Shown: positions 1 to 8,021 of the stretch, in pieces
Numbering within the stretch: position 1 is the first letter of the stretch
Layout: the number at the start of each line of letters is the position of its first letter
Origin: Ewingella sp. CoE-038-23
GTDB lineage: Bacteria > Pseudomonadota > Gammaproteobacteria > Enterobacterales > Enterobacteriaceae
DNA: 64,000 nucleotides
Direction: 5' to 3'
Assembly: GCF_040419245.1 (NCBI RefSeq)
Contig: NZ_JAZHOH010000001.1
Span: 1,612,001-1,676,000, forward strand
Made by a program: the position numbers and the translations under genes
The notes under the pieces: generated by a model
What the model saw: only the letters and a program-made list of their open reading frames with translations
The model's database searches: none
Told to the model about the DNA's origin: nothing

Positions 1-2
1 AC

Positions 3-383
3 CGTTCGACGGTGATTGTACCGAACTCACAGTTCATCTCGCAAAACGTACGTAACGCCACCATGGGCAATGCGCAGGGTGTAGCAACTATCGCACTGAC
101 CTTCCCGCTGGACATCGACCCAGAGCAGGTGCGTTCGCTGCTGTTAGAGTGCTATGAGTTGCACGAGTCGATTCTCGAGACGCCTGCGCCTTCTGTCAGT
201 TTCAAAGAGTTAGGCCCAAATGGCATTGTGCTGAGCGTCACCGGCTATGTCGCCAGCCCGCGCATGGTCAGCGGAACTAAGAGCGATTTGCTGTATGAGA
301 TCCTCAAGGCACTGCGCAATGCGGATATTAGTCTGAGTCAGACGCAGACCATGGTGTTGGAGCAACCGGTCGAAAAACGGTGA
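3..383 (+). CDS. MscS-family mechanosensitive channel, C-terminal part (partial)
   Basis: Open from the left edge of the window to a TGA at 381-383, so only about the last 126 codons are present and the start lies outside. The opening residues (VIVPNSQF) match the end of the MscS beta domain, the strand that lines the cytoplasmic vestibule. The rest, with an LxLTFPLDIDPEQVRSLL-like stretch, fits the alpha/beta C-terminal domain of small-conductance mechanosensitive channels. These are inner-membrane channels that open under hypo-osmotic shock. The transmembrane part is not visible, so the subfamily cannot be named. Confidence 0.75.
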   Translation, partial: RSTVIVPNSQFISQNVRNATMGNAQGVATIALTFPLDIDPEQVRSLLLECYELHESILETPAPSVSFKELGPNGIVLSVTGYVASPRMVSGTKSDLLYEILKALRNADISLSQTQTMVLEQPVEKR

Positions 384-439
384 TGTTTTTGCCTCGGCGG
401 CAGGCCTGGACCTTGGGCCTGCCGCCCAAACCGGCTAAC

Positions 440-463
440 TTCAAATTCAAATTCAAATTCAAA
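440..463. repeat. Hexanucleotide tandem repeat, TTCAAA x4
   Basis: Four perfect copies of TTCAAA in tandem, just downstream of the MscS gene. A short simple-sequence tract, possibly variable in copy number by slippage; nothing suggests it is coding. Confidence 0.8.
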
Positions 464-487
464 ACCGTGGGCGTCGGCCCACACCGA

Positions 488-517
488 CCAAGGGAGGCGT
501 AAACGCGCCTCCCTTGG
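488..517 (+). terminator. Strong hairpin downstream of the MscS gene
   Basis: CCAAGGGAGGCG (488-499) pairs perfectly with CGCCTCCCTTGG (506-517) around a 6-nt loop. A GC-rich 12-bp stem 105 bp after the MscS stop could end that transcript, but no good T-run follows (AACCCTGCGTTTTTTATT comes a few bases later), so this may instead be a dispersed palindrome. Confidence 0.45.
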
Positions 518-559
518 AACCCTGCGTTTTTTATTGCTGTGAGATCGAGGCTTCGCAGG

Positions 560-1073
560 GTTGGAATGGACGTGTTCCAGCGGCCACGGTGTTCGCCGCG
601 AAGTGCCGCCGCTTAGGCGGTTCCCTCAGTTCGGGATTACTCGGCCTCTGGCCTCGCCCTTCGGGTCGTTGCTTTGCAACGCTGTCTCGCTTCGCTCGGC
701 TCGAGCCTTGGGTCTCGAACCACTCCCTCGGCGTCACTTCTGAACGCGGCCTACTGGCATTTACACCGAACCGTTCCATTGGGTTTTGGGTTTGTTTTAC
801 TCCTCCCCCTGGTAAGGGGGAGGCTGGGAGGGGGTATTGCAGAAAACTCAGTGGCTTATGTGAGAAATACCCCACCCCAACCCTCCCCTAAATAGGGGAG
901 GGAGCAGGTCAAAAACCATGAAACGGCACGGTTTAGATGCCTCAAAACCGCAGTCAAAAATGGCGCTGAGCGAATGGTTCGAGACCAAAGGCTCGAAGCC
1001 TGAAGCGAAGGCACCGCCTAAGCGGCGACATTTTGCGGTGAGGAACAGGTGTACCTGAAACACGTCCGCCCAA
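560..1073. repeat. Long imperfect inverted repeat (~500 bp) centred near 852
   Basis: The left arm reads ...GACGTGTTCCAG... CCGCCGCTTAGGCGG... GGGTCTCGAACCACT... CTCCCCCTGGTAAGGGGGAG. The right arm is its degenerate reverse complement, in mirrored order: CCCTCCCCTAAATAGGGGAGGG... GAATGGTTCGAGACC... CCGCCTAAGCGGCG... CCTGAAACACGTC. The left arm carries an extra 60 bp or so (around 630-695) absent from the right. The mirrored order of at least five blocks shows one structure, likely a non-autonomous element or a pair of head-to-head extragenic repeats. Confidence 0.65.
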
Positions 1074-1105
1074 CGAGCGAAGCGCGCAGTAAAGAGCCGG
1101 GGATT

Positions 1106-1137
1106 CTCAAGGGGTGCGGCGATAGGCGCCCCTTGAG
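1106..1137. repeat. Hairpin downstream of the corA-type gene
   Basis: CTCAAGGGGTGC pairs with GCGCCCCTTGAG (one G-U pair) over a short loop. It lies about 75 bp past the corA stop on the minus strand. No U-tract is visible on that strand, so a terminator role is uncertain. Confidence 0.4.
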
Positions 1138-1211
1138 GCCGGTGTGGCGGCAGCGCACGGTTTGGACCTTAAGGCCAGTTTGGGTGGCAACCCAATGTTT
1201 TAAAGCTGCCC

Positions 1212-2219
1212 TTAAAGCCAGCCCGCTTTCTTCAACCGCCAGTAAAGCAACCCACATCCCACCACGGTTATTCCCAGCGTCAGCGGATACCCCCACCAGT
1301 CTTCCAGTTCGGGCATGTTTTTGAAGTTCATGCCGTACAGGCTAAAGACCACGGTGGGAATGGCGAGGATCGCACCCCAGCCAGCGAGGCGTTGGACCAC
1401 TTCGTTTTGATGCACGGACACCAGTGCGAGGTTGACGTGCATGGCGTTGGCCAGCATCTCGCGCATGTCGTCGGTGACGGTGATCACCTGATGGGCGTGG
1501 TCCTGCACGTCACGGATATAGGCGCGCAGGCCCTTAGGGATCAGATCTTCGAAATGGTGGCTGAGCTGATTACAAATATCTTCGGCAGGGACGGCGGCGT
1601 TGCGCAGCGAGAGCAGCTCGCGGCGCAGTTTATACACGTCCTGCACTGCGTTCTGGTCAAAGTCCGACTTAAACATCTTCTGCTCAATGTGGTCGAACTG
1701 CTTGGTGTACTCGCTGACAATCGCCAAATAGTTATCCACCACCATGTCGAGCACGCAGTACAGCGCGTAGCCTGGGCCTTTGGCCAGCATGTCCGGGCAC
1801 TCTTCGGCGTGGGCGCGGATCTGCTTATAGCTCGACGACGCGCCGTGGCGCACGGTGATCAAAAAGTTTTTGCCCAGAAACAGGTGCGTTTCGCCATATT
1901 CAATCTTGCCATCGACCAACTGGGCGGTGTGAATGACGATAAACAGCGACTCGCCGTACTGCTCGATTTTCGGGCGCTGATGGGCGGTGAGGGCATCTTC
2001 AATGGCCAAATCGTGCAGGCCGAACTCCTCCTGAATGGTGCGCATCAGGCTGTCTTCGGGCTGCCACAAGCCCAGCCAGACGAAGGTGTCCGGCTCTTTC
2101 AGCACCTCGCTGATATCTTCGGTGGTCACATCTTGCAGCCGCTTACCTTCACGATAAGCCACGCTGTTAACGACGGAATCACAACTCGGCTTCTTCTCTT
2201 CTTTGGTGATGGCATTCAT
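1212..2219 (-). CDS. corA: CorA-family magnesium/cobalt transport protein
   Basis: 335 residues. CorA proteins are pentameric inner-membrane channels for Mg2+ (also Co2+ and Ni2+) with a large cytoplasmic funnel and two C-terminal membrane helices. The signature YGMNF occurs near residue 297 at the end of the first helix, followed by a second hydrophobic helix and a basic tail (WRLKKAGWL), as the family requires. The sequence differs from the classical E. coli CorA and is probably a second, paralogous member. It is the last gene of the efflux operon: its ATG overlaps the preceding stop as ATGA (2216-2219), so translation is probably coupled. The link of an ion channel to a drug-efflux operon is unusual. 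Confidence 0.9.
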   Translation of the reverse strand: MNAITKEEKKPSCDSVVNSVAYREGKRLQDVTTEDISEVLKEPDTFVWLGLWQPEDSLMRTIQEEFGLHDLAIEDALTAHQRPKIEQYGESLFIVIHTAQLVDGKIEYGETHLFLGKNFLITVRHGASSSYKQIRAHAEECPDMLAKGPGYALYCVLDMVVDNYLAIVSEYTKQFDHIEQKMFKSDFDQNAVQDVYKLRRELLSLRNAAVPAEDICNQLSHHFEDLIPKGLRAYIRDVQDHAHQVITVTDDMREMLANAMHVNLALVSVHQNEVVQRLAGWGAILAIPTVVFSLYGMNFKNMPELEDWWGYPLTLGITVVGCGLLYWRLKKAGWL

Positions 2220-3787
2220 TTCGCTGCTTCCTCAGACGTGGTCTGGACGCGTACATCGGTGGTTTCGGCCGGGCCGAAAACGGTGTAGGTCGGGAGTTTC
2301 ACATTCTGATACGGCTCCCAGCCGCCGCCAAGGGCTTTATATAAAGAGACTAAGTCGGTACTGGTCTGCACGCGCGCGGCGGCAGACTGCTGCTTAGCCT
2401 GCGCCAGTTGGCGTTGGGCGTCGAGCACGTTGATGAAGGAGGATAGCCCTTTGCTGTAGCTGTCGGTCGCCAGTTCGAATGAGGTTTGCAGCGCCTCGGT
2501 GGTTTGATCCAGCCCGGTGACCCGGTCCTGATCGGTGCGATAGTTGACCAGCGCGTTGTCGACATCTTGCAGCGCGGTGAGCACCGTCTGGCGATAGTTC
2601 AGCGCGGCGTTAGCCTGCTGCGCACGCGACAAGTGCACACTGGAAACCAGACGGCCGCCCTGGAAAATAGGCAGGGTGACGGACGGGCCGAAGGAGTAGA
2701 AGTTGCTACTCCAGTTGTCCAGATAGCTGGCGTCGCTGTTACGCATGCCGAACTGGCCGGTCAGGGAGATGCTTGGGAACATCTGGGCGACGGACACGCC
2801 GATGTTGGCCGTCGCGGCGTGCAGGTCGGCCTCGGCTTTACGCACGTCCGGGCGGCGACGCGCCAGCTGTGACGGCACGCCCACCGGCACGGCGGCGGGC
2901 AGGGCGGGCATAGGTTTCACATTGGTCAGCTCGCCGTCGAGGGTGCCCGGCGCCTGTCCAAGCAGCACAGCCAGCCCGTTCATCGCCTGACGCTCCTGTG
3001 CCTGATATTGCGGCAGCTGGGCGCGCAGCGAGCCAAGTTGGGCGCGGGCGTTTTCCACATCCAGCTGTGGCGCAAGGCCGTTCTTCTGCTGGCTCTGGGT
3101 CAGTTCTAAGGTTTGCTGGGCGACGTCTATCTGGGTTTGAATCGCCGCCGTGATGCTCTGCGCGCCGCGCAGCTGTAGGTAGGCGCGAGCCACTTCGGCT
3201 TGCAGAGAGACTAATGCGTCATTGCGCTGCTCGATAGAAGACTGTTTCTGCGCATTGGCGGCTTCCACCTGCCGACGGGTGCCGCCGAACAAGTCCAGCT
3301 CCCAACTGGCATCAAAGCTGCCTTGGTATAGGTTCACTGGGCCGGTAGCGGCGTCGATGGCGCTGGACGCCTCAGGGCTGAGATTCTGCGCCTGATCGGC
3401 AAGTCCAGAAGACTCGAGCTCACCCTTCAACCCAAGCTGCTGGCGAGTAAATTTGGTGTTGGCCTGCACCGACGGCATCCACGCGCCGCGCGCCTGCGTC
3501 ACCTGCTCGCGGGCGCCGGCGATGCGCAGCACCGCCTGCTGGAGGGAAATATTCCCGGCAATGGCGCGGTCAATCAGGCTATCAAGCTGCGGATCTTTGA
3601 AGGCTTTCCACCACACCGGATTTGGCTCCGAAGGCAAGGCGATAGAGGCTCCCTCTTTGGCCTGCGGGCGGCTCATGTCGTTGTAAGCCGCAGGGGTTTT
3701 AGGCTTAGGCTGCTGGTAGTCCGGCCCGACAGAACAGCCAGTCAGAGCCAAAGCCAGCGCGGAAAGCGTAAATGTCAGAGTTTTCAT
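2216..3787 (-). CDS. NodT/TolC-type outer-membrane efflux lipoprotein
   Basis: 523 residues. The N-terminus is a lipoprotein signal with lipobox LTGC (mature Cys near residue 18), so the protein is expected to be acylated and anchored in the outer membrane. Two repeats of the outer-membrane efflux fold follow, with typical phrases such as ASWELDLFG and RRPDVRKAEADLHAATA. Such proteins form trimeric beta-barrel and alpha-helical tunnels that complete tripartite pumps. It starts 5 bp after the DHA2 pump gene and overlaps corA, so it is the third gene of a four-gene operon. A GGAG lies 12 nt before the ATG. The substrate is unknown. Confidence 0.92.
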   Translation of the reverse strand: MKTLTFTLSALALALTGCSVGPDYQQPKPKTPAAYNDMSRPQAKEGASIALPSEPNPVWWKAFKDPQLDSLIDRAIAGNISLQQAVLRIAGAREQVTQARGAWMPSVQANTKFTRQQLGLKGELESSGLADQAQNLSPEASSAIDAATGPVNLYQGSFDASWELDLFGGTRRQVEAANAQKQSSIEQRNDALVSLQAEVARAYLQLRGAQSITAAIQTQIDVAQQTLELTQSQQKNGLAPQLDVENARAQLGSLRAQLPQYQAQERQAMNGLAVLLGQAPGTLDGELTNVKPMPALPAAVPVGVPSQLARRRPDVRKAEADLHAATANIGVSVAQMFPSISLTGQFGMRNSDASYLDNWSSNFYSFGPSVTLPIFQGGRLVSSVHLSRAQQANAALNYRQTVLTALQDVDNALVNYRTDQDRVTGLDQTTEALQTSFELATDSYSKGLSSFINVLDAQRQLAQAKQQSAAARVQTSTDLVSLYKALGGGWEPYQNVKLPTYTVFGPAETTDVRVQTTSEEAAK

Positions 3788-3792
3788 TTTTA

Positions 3793-5361
3793 TCAGTGTG
3801 CTCCGGCATTGCCTTCGCTCTTAACTGGCGAAAGCAGAAAACAGAAGGGGATCAAAATAGCGGCAACAATGGCGCAATAGCTGAACACGTCGATGTAAGC
3901 CAGAATGCGCGACTGGGAAATCATCTCCTGATACATGCGCGCGCTGGCGAGCTGCATCGGGTCGCCAACCACGTGAGCGAAGTCGCGAATGGCGGCGGCA
4001 CTGCGGCTCACGGCCTGATTGAACTGCTCATTCAGCGGCGTCATGTTATGCACCATATGGGCGCTGTGCGCCTGAGTTCGCTCGGTCACGCCCGCGGTCG
4101 CCAGTGAAATACCAATCGACCCTGCCACGTTACGGAACATGGTGAACAGCGCCGAGGCGTCGGCGTTCAGGCGCTGCGGTATGGTCACAAAGGCGATGGT
4201 GGTCAGCGGCACAAACAGGAAACCGAGGCCGAGAGACTGGGCGCTGCGGTACATCACCAGCGTTTCGAAATCGACGTTTGGCGTCAGGCTGCCGGAATAG
4301 AGGAAGGAAGCTCCCAGCAGGAAGAAGCCAAAGGCGATGATGTAGCGCGTCTGCACAATCGGCATCAGCTTCAGTACCAGCGGGATCGACAGTACAATCA
4401 GAATCGCCCCCGGCGACATCACCAGCCCGGATAAGGTCGCGGTATAGCCCAACTGCTGCTGGGCCAGCTGAGGAATCACCACCGAGCTGCCATAAAGAAT
4501 CATCGCCATCCCGGCCATCAGCAGGCTGGAGACGGCAAAGTTGCGATCTTTCAGGCAGCGCAGGTTAACCACCGGCTTCTTGGCGTAGAGCAGCCAGTAG
4601 ATTGCGCCGACAATGCCAATTGCCGCCAGAACCGCAAAGGTGACGATAAAGGCCGAGTTGAACCAGTTGTCGTCCTCGCCTCGGTCCATCATTACCTGCA
4701 AACAGCCCAGCCCAAGGGCAATCAGCCCGATACCGATATAGTCGATACTCAACTTGCCTTTGGCTTTGCGCTCCCACGGCGGGTCTTCCAACAGCTGGTA
4801 AATAGCCAGCAGGGCGATGATCCCCACCGGAATGTTGATGAAGAAAATCCAGCGCCAGCTGACGTTATCGGTGATATAGCCACCTAGCGTTGGGCCGACT
4901 ACCGGGGCCACGATAATGGCGATGGATGACAGGCCAAAAGCTTTGCCGCGATCTTTCGGCGCGAAGTAGTCGAGCAGCACGGATTGCTGAATCGGCTGGA
5001 GGCCGCCGCCAAAGAAGCCCTGCAAAATGCGGAACAGGATCATCTGCCACAGCTCGGTGGCGATGCCGCACAGGAAGGAGCAGACGGTGAACATCGCGAT
5101 ACAGATCAGGAAATAGTTTTTGCGCCCCAACACCCGGCTAAGGAACGCCGAGATTGGCAGCACGATGCCGTTCGCCACCAGATACGAGGTGAGCACCCAG
5201 GTGGACTCGTCGTAACTGGAGGAGAGGGAGCCGGCGACGTGGGGCAGTGCCACGTTGACAATCGTGGTGTCCAGAATTTCCATGAACACCGCGATGGTCA
5301 CGACGGCGGCAACCGCCCACGGGTTACTGGAGGGTCTCCAGCCGCTGCGATCGTCACTCAT
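3793..5361 (-). CDS. DHA2-family MFS drug efflux pump (EmrB type)
   Basis: 522 residues with about 14 hydrophobic segments. The first segment contains LDTTIVNVALP, the motif D1 of the 14-helix drug:H+ antiporters, and motif C occurs as GPTLGGYI near residue 150 (WRWIFFINIPVG follows). The protein would export hydrophobic compounds using the proton gradient, working with the fusion protein encoded just upstream and the outer-membrane lipoprotein downstream. Its start overlaps the stop of the upstream gene by 4 bp (5358-5361). EmrB is the closest familiar model, but the pump is a paralogue and the substrate cannot be read from the sequence. Confidence 0.92.
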   Translation of the reverse strand: MSDDRSGWRPSSNPWAVAAVVTIAVFMEILDTTIVNVALPHVAGSLSSSYDESTWVLTSYLVANGIVLPISAFLSRVLGRKNYFLICIAMFTVCSFLCGIATELWQMILFRILQGFFGGGLQPIQQSVLLDYFAPKDRGKAFGLSSIAIIVAPVVGPTLGGYITDNVSWRWIFFINIPVGIIALLAIYQLLEDPPWERKAKGKLSIDYIGIGLIALGLGCLQVMMDRGEDDNWFNSAFIVTFAVLAAIGIVGAIYWLLYAKKPVVNLRCLKDRNFAVSSLLMAGMAMILYGSSVVIPQLAQQQLGYTATLSGLVMSPGAILIVLSIPLVLKLMPIVQTRYIIAFGFFLLGASFLYSGSLTPNVDFETLVMYRSAQSLGLGFLFVPLTTIAFVTIPQRLNADASALFTMFRNVAGSIGISLATAGVTERTQAHSAHMVHNMTPLNEQFNQAVSRSAAAIRDFAHVVGDPMQLASARMYQEMISQSRILAYIDVFSYCAIVAAILIPFCFLLSPVKSEGNAGAH

Positions 5362-6596
5362 TCCACAGTTACCGTTGGGTCAACTGACAGGCCAAGTGGC
5401 AATGGCTGTTTTGGATCTAAACCACTGTCGATGACGATTTTCACCGGCACGCGCTGGACAATTTTCACATAGTTGCCGGTGGCGTTTTCCGCCGGGAAGG
5501 CCGAGAAGCGCGAGCCGGTGCCTTGCTGCACGCTGTCTACGTGGCCGTGCAGTTCGATATCCGGATAGGCATCAATCTTGATAACCACTTTGTTGCCGGG
5601 GCGCATGCGCTCAAGCTGGGACTCTTTGAAGTTGGCGGCGATCCAGATATTTGGAGAAACAATCGAGAACAGCGAAGAACCGGCCTGAACCAGAGTGCCT
5701 AACTGCACATTACGCATGGTGACGTAACCGTCATAAGGCGCGCGCACGTCGGCGTAGGAGAGGTTGAGGTTGGCGGTTTCCAGCTGGGCTTTCGCCTGTT
5801 CGACCTGCTGTTGACGGGCTTCGACGTTGGTTTCGGCCTGACGTATTTGCAACTCAACCTGCGCCGCGACTTGCACCTGCGCCTTGGCATTTTCTAAATC
5901 AGCCTTAGCGGAGCGCAATTGCGCACTGGCGGTATCAATGTTCTGTTGCGAGGTGGCTCTTGGGTCGACGCCGCGCTGACGACGGAAGTCGGCGGTGGCA
6001 TTGAGCAAGTTGGCTTCGGCGCGGGCCTGCTGCGCCTGAGCCTGCGCCAGCTGGGCCGGATACTGCACTTTGGACAAGTCATATTGCACCTGAGCCTGAT
6101 GCAGTTGCGAGACGGCAACGCCCAACTGGGCCTGTGCCTGATCGCGCTGCGCCGTGGCGTCTCGTGGGTCAATCTGCACTAACAGCTGGCCTTTTTTCAC
6201 CAACTGGTTGTCTTTGACCGCCAGATTGGTCACGTAACCGGAGATTTTTGGGGCGATTGTGACAGCGTCACCTTCGGTAAAAGCGTCATCGGTGTTGATT
6301 TGGTCCTTGGTCATGAACCACCACACCAGCGCCACAATCACCATGATGATCACCACCAGGCCGAGAATAATTAGCGGCTTTTTGCCCGGGCCTTTGCGCT
6401 TTTCGCCTTCTTCATCTTCGCCCTTATCTTCTTCATCTGACGACTTTTTATCCTGCTTTTTACCCTCGTCGGAAGAGGGTGAGCGGTAACCTTCGCCTGA
6501 TTTAACTTGGCTGGAGTCGAGTTCGTTGGAGGTGTCTGGAGACGATGATTCGTCAGGACGGTTGGCGTCATTTTTATTCGTTGTCATAATACTCAT
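5358..6596 (-). CDS. HlyD/EmrA-type membrane fusion protein with acidic cytoplasmic tail
   Basis: 412 residues and first gene of the efflux operon. After one membrane helix (about residues 75-95) come the biotinyl-lipoyl half-motifs, a long alanine/glutamine-rich coiled-coil hairpin (about 150-280) and the beta-barrel region with the typical VRAPYDGYV and IAANFKESQL phrases. The protein bridges the inner-membrane pump to the outer-membrane channel. The N-terminal ~70 residues are unusual: a low-complexity cytoplasmic tail rich in Asp, Glu, Ser and Lys (for example DEEDKGEDEEGEKRK), much longer than in E. coli EmrA. A second Met at codon 4 is an equally plausible start; neither has a clear ribosome site. 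Confidence 0.9.
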   Translation of the reverse strand: MSIMTTNKNDANRPDESSSPDTSNELDSSQVKSGEGYRSPSSDEGKKQDKKSSDEEDKGEDEEGEKRKGPGKKPLIILGLVVIIMVIVALVWWFMTKDQINTDDAFTEGDAVTIAPKISGYVTNLAVKDNQLVKKGQLLVQIDPRDATAQRDQAQAQLGVAVSQLHQAQVQYDLSKVQYPAQLAQAQAQQARAEANLLNATADFRRQRGVDPRATSQQNIDTASAQLRSAKADLENAKAQVQVAAQVELQIRQAETNVEARQQQVEQAKAQLETANLNLSYADVRAPYDGYVTMRNVQLGTLVQAGSSLFSIVSPNIWIAANFKESQLERMRPGNKVVIKIDAYPDIELHGHVDSVQQGTGSRFSAFPAENATGNYVKIVQRVPVKIVIDSGLDPKQPLPLGLSVDPTVTVE

Positions 6597-6694
6597 CTGG
6601 TTATCGGCGCTAGGCCGAACGTTAAATGAAACAATTCTCGTTTTACCCTAGATTGTATTGATGTAAAAGCAAGTAAATAACCGTCAACTTACCT

Positions 6695-6871
6695 ATGTTA
6701 GAGCACGAAGATCCACACTATAGGTATGCTCCGAAAAAGCGCGTGAAGATGTATAATGCGTGGCTTGGCTTTAATTTTATCTGTGCGTATTTTCACTTTA
6801 TGGAATCGCCGTATCAGGAACAGCGCGTGACTAATTCTTCCTATTTAATGAACTTGCGGGGCGCTCAATGA
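6695..6871 (+). CDS. Possible 58-codon small ORF before the CDF exporter
   Basis: An ATG at 6695 opens a 58-residue frame (begins MLEHEDPHYRYAPKKRV, Tyr/Phe-rich middle) whose TGA overlaps the start of the CDF gene as ATGA (6868-6871). That overlap hints at translational coupling. Against it: no ribosome binding site precedes the ATG, and a good -10 element (TATAAT, near 6753) lies within the frame and may simply be the promoter of the CDF gene. I do not recognise the protein. Confidence 0.25.
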   Translation: MLEHEDPHYRYAPKKRVKMYNAWLGFNFICAYFHFMESPYQEQRVTNSSYLMNLRGAQ

Positions 6872-7788
6872 GCCGTCCAATCCCTTACCGTGGCCTAACG
6901 CGCGTGGCCTCGCTGATCTCCGTGTGCGTCGCACTGGTGCTGGTGTTTATCAAAGTGTGGGCGTGGGCCGCCACCGGCTCGATTGCCCTGTTAACCTCGG
7001 CGGCGGATGGCTTAGTTGACGTGTTGGCCTCGCTGGTGACGCTGATTGGCGTGCGCTACGCCGGGCGACCGGCGGACAAAGGCCATCGCTACGGCCATGG
7101 CAAAGCCGAGGCGGTTGCCGCCTTCGTGCAGGCTCTGCTGCTCGGCGCGGCGGGTCTGGTGCTCGGCGGTGAGTCTATCGGCCGCATCATTAATCCACTG
7201 CCGCTGGCACAGCTGGGGCTGGGTATTTGGGTGATTATCGGCAGCTGCTGCGCGGCCGTCGGGCTGGTATTGATGCAAACCTACGTGGTGAAGCGTACTG
7301 GCTCCACCGCCATCGCCGCCGACCGCGCGCACTACGTCACCGACGTGGCGGTTAACCTCGCGGTGCTGATTGCCTTAGTGCTCGAAAGGCACCTTGGCTG
7401 GACGCGTTCTGACTCCATCGGCGCGCTGCTTATCTCTTTCTATATGATTTGGAATGCGCGCGGCATGGCCGGGGACGCGCTGAAACAGCTGCTGGACCGC
7501 GAGTTAGATATTGAAGACCGCAAGCGCGTGAAGGCCGCGGTGCTCAGCGTGGCGGGCGTGCGCGGGGTGCATGATATTCGCACCCGTAACGGCGGCGACC
7601 GGGTTTTCGTCGAGTTTCATGTGGAAGTGGATGGGTCGCTGTCCGTGGACGTCGGCCATGATATTGGCGACGCCGCGGAAATCGCCGTCAGCAAGTTGTT
7701 CACCGCCGCCGACGTCACCGCCCACCTCGAGCCCGAGGGCATTGATGACGATCGTCTGGACAACCTGTTGAATAATATTACTAAGTGA
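6868..7788 (+). CDS. Cation diffusion facilitator (CDF) metal exporter
   Basis: 306 residues. Six hydrophobic helices are followed by a C-terminal cytoplasmic domain of the metallochaperone-like fold. The transport-site aspartates are visible as D47-x3-D51 in helix 2 (SAADGLVD) and as HYVTD in helix 5, the HxxxD partner typical of zinc, iron or cadmium transporters. The loop motif RYGHGKAEA is diagnostic of the family. It would exchange cytoplasmic divalent metal (Zn2+, Fe2+, Co2+ or Cd2+) for protons. It resembles FieF/YiiP in layout but is divergent, so no symbol is given. Transcribed divergently from the efflux operon. Confidence 0.92.
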   Translation: MSRPIPYRGLTRVASLISVCVALVLVFIKVWAWAATGSIALLTSAADGLVDVLASLVTLIGVRYAGRPADKGHRYGHGKAEAVAAFVQALLLGAAGLVLGGESIGRIINPLPLAQLGLGIWVIIGSCCAAVGLVLMQTYVVKRTGSTAIAADRAHYVTDVAVNLAVLIALVLERHLGWTRSDSIGALLISFYMIWNARGMAGDALKQLLDRELDIEDRKRVKAAVLSVAGVRGVHDIRTRNGGDRVFVEFHVEVDGSLSVDVGHDIGDAAEIAVSKLFTAADVTAHLEPEGIDDDRLDNLLNNITK

Positions 7789-7808
7789 TTTGAAGTCCGG
7801 CGGGGTTA

Positions 7809-7837
7809 GCTCCTTCTCCTCTGAGAGGAGAAGGAGC
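7809..7837. terminator. 13-bp perfect hairpin between convergent genes
   Basis: GCTCCTTCTCCTC (7809-7821), a TGA loop, then GAGGAGAAGGAGC (7825-7837). It sits between the CDF gene and the convergent oxidase operon and may end transcription from both sides. No long T-run follows. Its purine/pyrimidine composition resembles the palindromes near 801-822 and 29201-29227, so it may be one of a dispersed family. Confidence 0.5.
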
Positions 7838-7845
7838 AAATGCGA

Positions 7846-8013
7846 CTAATGACTCCTCATCCCCGCCGCTGTCATCAGCAACCTAAACACCGACGCCACG
7901 GCAAACAGGGCTAACACGCTGCCTAGCCAGATAATTGCCAGCCAGCCTACGCGCTTCCACCAAGGCTGACGGATAACCTTCTCATCATCCATTTCTCTGA
8001 TCAGTTTCTTCAT
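7846..8013 (-). CDS. DUF2474 small membrane protein of the bd-oxidase operon
   Basis: 55 residues, read directly from the minus strand. The protein begins MKKLIREMDDEKVIRQPWW, then KRVGW and a single hydrophobic helix of about 20 residues. The WWKRVGWLxxIW pattern is that of DUF2474, small proteins encoded right after cyanide-insensitive-type cydAB. GAGGTG lies 5 nt before the ATG, and only 8 bp separate it from the cydB stop, so it is the third gene of the operon. By analogy with CydX it probably stabilises or helps assemble the oxidase; that function is inference. Confidence 0.85.
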   Translation of the reverse strand: MKKLIREMDDEKVIRQPWWKRVGWLAIIWLGSVLALFAVASVFRLLMTAAGMRSH

Positions 8014-8021
8014 ATTTCACC

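Larger units (their letters stand above)
384..1211. other. 828-bp spacer without a gene, filled with repeats
   Basis: Between the MscS end and the corA end there is no credible gene. It holds a TTCAAA tandem repeat (440-463), a 12-bp-stem hairpin (488-517), a long imperfect inverted repeat (about 560-1073) and a further hairpin (1106-1137). Open frames here run through the repeats, occur on both strands, and match no family I know. Confidence 0.75.

Noticed and set aside
440..463. Short tandem repeats (also 48945-48962) as a CRISPR
   Set aside because: Units of 6 bp without spacers; no cas genes anywhere in the window.
514..1324. Several overlapping open frames on both strands in the spacer before corA
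   Set aside because: They run through the inverted repeat, have no ribosome sites and match no family.
1392..2288. 298-codon plus-strand frame opposite corA
   Set aside because: Antisense shadow of a clear CorA gene; His-rich low-complexity translation without domains.
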